64,000 nucleotides of DNA from positions 62,001 to 126,000 of the forward strand of contig CAKTUD010000002.1 in NCBI GenBank assembly GCA_934617425.1, given 5' to 3'. Both the position numbers and the translations under genes were made by a program. Shown here piece by piece: positions 61,413 through 64,000 of the stretch. The notes beneath the pieces are model-generated. The model did not search any database. It was not told the DNA's origin and saw only the letters and a program-made list of their open reading frames with translations. This DNA comes from an uncultured Eggerthellaceae bacterium. GTDB taxonomy: Bacteria; Actinomycetota; Coriobacteriia; Coriobacteriales; Eggerthellaceae. Position 1 is the first letter of the stretch, and every line of letters begins with the position of its first letter.

Positions 61413-62168
61413 ATGACGAAAGTCAGTATTCAAACCCTGCTCGACGCAGGTGCGCACTTCGGTCATCAGACCCGTCGCTGGAACCCCAAGATGAAGCCCT
61501 ACATCTTCGGTCATCGTGGCGACATCTACATCCTCGACCTGAAAAAGACCCTCCTTGGTCTCGACCAGGCATACACTTTCGTTTCCGAGCTCACCAAAAA
61601 CGGCGGCACCATCCTGTTCGTCGGCACCAAGAAGCAGGCTCAGGAGGCCGTTGCCGACGCTGCTAACCGCTGCGGCATGCCTTATGTGAATGCTCGTTGG
61701 CTCGGCGGCATGCTGACCAACTTCTCCACCATTCGCTCCCGCGTGAAGCGCATGGAGGAACTCGAGGCTATGGACGCCGATGGCCGCATGGCTCTTCTGC
61801 CCAAGAAAGAGCAGATCCTTTTGCACAAGGAGCTTGCCAAGTTGCAGACCAACCTCAACGGCATCCGCAACATGGTGAAGACCCCCGATGCGATCTTCGT
61901 CATCGACACCAACCGCGAGGGCATCGCCATCCACGAGGCCGAGCGTTTGGGCATCCCGGTAGTCGGCACCCTTGACACCAACTGCGATCCGGACGACGTT
62001 GATTACGGTATTCCCGCAAATGACGACGCCATCCGTTCCGTGAAGCTTTTGGCCGAGTTCATCGCCGACGCTGCTATTGCTGGCATCGGCGCTCCGGTCA
62101 CCGCTGAAGAAATGGCTGCAGAACCCGCTCTCGAAGCTGCTGCACCCGAGGCTGCTCCGGCTGAGTAA
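61413..62168 (+). CDS. rpsB: 30S ribosomal protein S2
   Basis: 251 residues. VSIQTLLDAGAHFGHQTRRWNPKMKPYIFG, ILFVGTKKQAQEAV, YVNARWLGGMLTNFSTIR and VVGTLDTNCDPDDVDYGIPANDDAIRS are S2 signatures. ATG at 61413 has right spacing (8) to GGAG; ATG at 61407 is too close. The protein ends in an Ala/Glu/Pro-rich tail. tsf follows after 89 bp, the common bacterial pairing. Confidence 0.97.
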   Translation: MTKVSIQTLLDAGAHFGHQTRRWNPKMKPYIFGHRGDIYILDLKKTLLGLDQAYTFVSELTKNGGTILFVGTKKQAQEAVADAANRCGMPYVNARWLGGMLTNFSTIRSRVKRMEELEAMDADGRMALLPKKEQILLHKELAKLQTNLNGIRNMVKTPDAIFVIDTNREGIAIHEAERLGIPVVGTLDTNCDPDDVDYGIPANDDAIRSVKLLAEFIADAAIAGIGAPVTAEEMAAEPALEAAAPEAAPAE

Positions 62169-62257
62169 TCGGCCGAGGCGCGCCACGCGCAAATGCGCAA
62201 GAAATAACTTCGAGCGCCCACAGTTTTCTCGGGCGCATCCTAGAGAAAGGTTGTTTC

Positions 62258-63121
62258 ATGGCTAATATCACCGCTGCCATGGTTAAGGAACTCCGCGAGA
62301 TGACCGGCGCCGGCATGATGGAATGCAAGAAGGCCCTGGCCGAGGTCGAGGGCGAGATGGAAAAGGCCATCGACGTGCTGCGCACCCGTGGTCTCGCCGC
62401 CGCCGCCAAGAAGGCTGGCCGTGCCACCAACGAGGGCACCGTCATCGCCCTTTTGGCCGACGACGCCAAGAGCGGCGTCGTGCTCGAGCTCAACTGCGAG
62501 ACCGACTTCGTCGGCATGAACGAGAAGTTTAAGGGCTATGCCGAGCGCATTGCCAAGGTTGCCCTGAACAACAAGGTTTCCGACGTCGAGACCCTGAAGG
62601 CCACCGCTGACGCCGATGGCGAGACCGTCGAGGCTATCCTCACCGACTGCGTGCACGTGATGGGCGAGAACACCACCCTGAAGCGCGTCCAGGTCGTCGA
62701 GGCCGGCGCTGTCGCTTCCTACATCCACATGGGTGGCAAGATCGGCGTTTTGGTCGAGTTCGACGTTGACGGCATCGATCCGACGTCCGAGGCTTTCCAG
62801 GCTTACGGTCGCGACGTCGCCATGCAGGTTGCCGCCATCCCCGCTGTTGCCGCTAACCGCGAGCAGGTTCCCGCCGAGGTCGTCGAGCACGAGATGGGCA
62901 TCTATAAGGCTCAGGCTGCCGAGTCGGGCAAGCCCGAGGCTATCCAGGAGAAGATCGCAACTGGTCGTTTGGAGAAGTTCTACAAGGAAAACTGCCTTAC
63001 CGAGCAGGAATTCGTCAAGAACTCCGATCAGACTATCCAGCAGTACACCGATGCTACTGCTAAGGAGCTCGGCGGCACCATCAAGGTTGTCGACTTCGTG
63101 CGCTTCGCTTTGGGCGAGTAA
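62258..63121 (+). CDS. tsf: Elongation factor Ts
   Basis: Nucleotide-exchange factor for EF-Tu, 287 residues. UBA-like N-terminus with MVKELREMTGAGMMECKKAL, then ELNCETDFVGMNEKF, whose TDFV contacts EF-Tu, and a C-terminal helical region (KFYKENCLTEQEFVKN). ATG follows AGAAAGG. It is the last gene before a terminator. Confidence 0.97.
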   Translation: MANITAAMVKELREMTGAGMMECKKALAEVEGEMEKAIDVLRTRGLAAAAKKAGRATNEGTVIALLADDAKSGVVLELNCETDFVGMNEKFKGYAERIAKVALNNKVSDVETLKATADADGETVEAILTDCVHVMGENTTLKRVQVVEAGAVASYIHMGGKIGVLVEFDVDGIDPTSEAFQAYGRDVAMQVAAIPAVAANREQVPAEVVEHEMGIYKAQAAESGKPEAIQEKIATGRLEKFYKENCLTEQEFVKNSDQTIQQYTDATAKELGGTIKVVDFVRFALGE

Positions 63122-63147
63122 TCGCGAATCCACTCCACGCTTTTTCG

Positions 63148-63178
63148 GCCCGTCGCAAATGCGGCGGGCTTTTTCTTT
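63148..63178 (+). terminator. Terminator after tsf
   Basis: GCCCGTCGC (63148-63156) and GCGGCGGGC (63161-63169) form a stem with an AAAT loop, followed by TTTTTCTTTT. Confidence 0.85.
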
Positions 63179-63273
63179 TGTGGCTGTCGATGCTCGAAAT
63201 CGACGGCTTCTTTCGCGGTATAATAAAAGTTACTGCAAACGAGGTTCAAACGACGACGCAGGTGGGTGATTCG

Positions 63274-64000
63274 ATGTCCGAAGAGATCATCGTGGTGAAG
63301 GGGAACAACCGCCTTAAAGGCGAGGTTCAGATTTCCGGTGCGAAGAATTCCGCGCTCAAGCTTTTGGCGGCGTCGCTGCTGGGGCAAGGCGAATGCGCTA
63401 TCCACAACGTTCCTTTGATTTCCGATATCGAGGTTATGTCCGAGGTTTTGGCCTGCTTGGGTGCGGTCATCTCGCGCGAAGGGCATACCGTTCGCATCGA
63501 CACCGCGGCGGTTGACAAGCAGGAAGCCCCTTACGAGCTTGTTTCCAAGATGCGTGCGAGCATCTCGGTGTTGGGGCCGCTTATCGGGCGTTTTGGGCGC
63601 GCGGTGGTGGCGATGCCGGGCGGATGCAATATCGGTGCGCGAAAAATCGATATGCATTTGGCTGGTCTGCAGGCGCTTGGCGTCGAGTTTCGCAACGAGC
63701 ACGGCTCGCTCCATGCGGAAACCCCCCATGGACTGCATGGCGGGCGCGTTTCGCTTGAATTCCCCAGCGTGGGGGCTACCGAAAATCTTATGATGGCTGC
63801 GGTGACGGCCGAGGGCGACACCGTTATCGAAAACGCTGCGCGCGAGCCCGAAATCGTCGATTTGGCCGATATGCTGTGCGCGATGGGCGCCCGCATCACC
63901 GGTGCGGGTTCTTCGATCATCGAGGTGCAAGGCGTGGCACTTGCCGATTTGCATCCGTGCGAGCACACTACGGTGGGCGATCGCATCGAGGCGGGCACAT
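63274..64000 (+). CDS. murA: UDP-N-acetylglucosamine 1-carboxyvinyltransferase, 5' part (continues past window)
   Basis: First committed step of peptidoglycan synthesis. The visible 242 residues start MSEEIIVVKGNNRLKGEVQISGAKNSALKLLAA, with the KN pair of the substrate site; the catalytic loop MPGGCNIGARKIDMHL has Cys118, so the fosfomycin target cysteine is kept. EFPSVGATENLMMAAV follows as in MurA. ATG behind CAGGTGGG. The frame runs open off the window edge. Confidence 0.94.
   Translation, partial: MSEEIIVVKGNNRLKGEVQISGAKNSALKLLAASLLGQGECAIHNVPLISDIEVMSEVLACLGAVISREGHTVRIDTAAVDKQEAPYELVSKMRASISVLGPLIGRFGRAVVAMPGGCNIGARKIDMHLAGLQALGVEFRNEHGSLHAETPHGLHGGRVSLEFPSVGATENLMMAAVTAEGDTVIENAAREPEIVDLADMLCAMGARITGAGSSIIEVQGVALADLHPCEHTTVGDRIEAGT

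Overview
The window is a moderately GC-rich bacterial chromosome segment, densely packed with housekeeping genes mostly on the + strand. Gene content points to an anaerobic actinobacterium of class Coriobacteriia, probably Eggerthellaceae (a Slackia- or Eggerthella-like gut or oral organism). The clues are giant BspA/InlB-type surface proteins, a cytoplasmic arylsulfate sulfotransferase, a long basic N-terminal insert in Rho, a DUF6110-like/P-type ATPase pair and GTG starts with strong Shine-Dalgarno sites. The genus is inference; no rRNA is present. I saw no tRNA, rRNA, CRISPR array, insertion sequence or prophage.

Layout. 1-3.1 kb: end of glycerol kinase, then rpiB, glyA and a dCMP deaminase. 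3.2-10.4 kb: complete F-type ATP synthase operon (small membrane protein, atpBEFHAGDC) closed by a bidirectional terminator. 10.4-11.2 kb: a cytosolic leucine-rich-repeat protein on the - strand. 11.4-19.4 kb: dnaE, truA, a small unknown gene, asnB and ychF. 19.5-28.5 kb: one 2992-residue surface protein. 28.7-33.5 kb: larB, an FMN split-barrel protein (- strand) and the gatCAB amidotransferase operon. 33.7-36.2 kb: cydAB oxidase. 36.5-40.2 kb: arylsulfotransferase, a DASS-type anion permease and a Crp/Fnr regulator. 40.2-41.8 kb (- strand): radical SAM protein plus YhhQ-type transporter, a likely queuine-salvage operon behind a structured leader. 42.1-49.4 kb: histidine operon starting with a hisZ-hisG fusion, then hisD, C, B, H, A, F, I. 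49.7-57.8 kb: transaldolase, rho, sppA, a divergent MetRS-like protein, an NlpC/P60 wall hydrolase and rnhA, with engB convergent. 58.8-61.2 kb: small protein plus atypical heavy-metal-type P-ATPase. 61.4-64 kb: rpsB, tsf and the start of murA.

The most unusual signal is a palindromic repeat present as tandem in-frame copies at the 5' ends of two unlinked genes, truA (60-bp period) and rho (51-bp period). Hairpin arms differ between the loci at three positions, each compensated on the other arm, while the encoded peptide (ASVEA-x-DSAQ) and reading frame are kept. This looks like a protein-coding palindromic element. Other points of interest are an A10G8 tract upstream of the giant surface protein (possible phase variation), the hisZG fusion, the candidate queuine-salvage operon and its leader, a MetRS-like protein without KMSKS, and the sulfotransferase/permease/regulator cluster.
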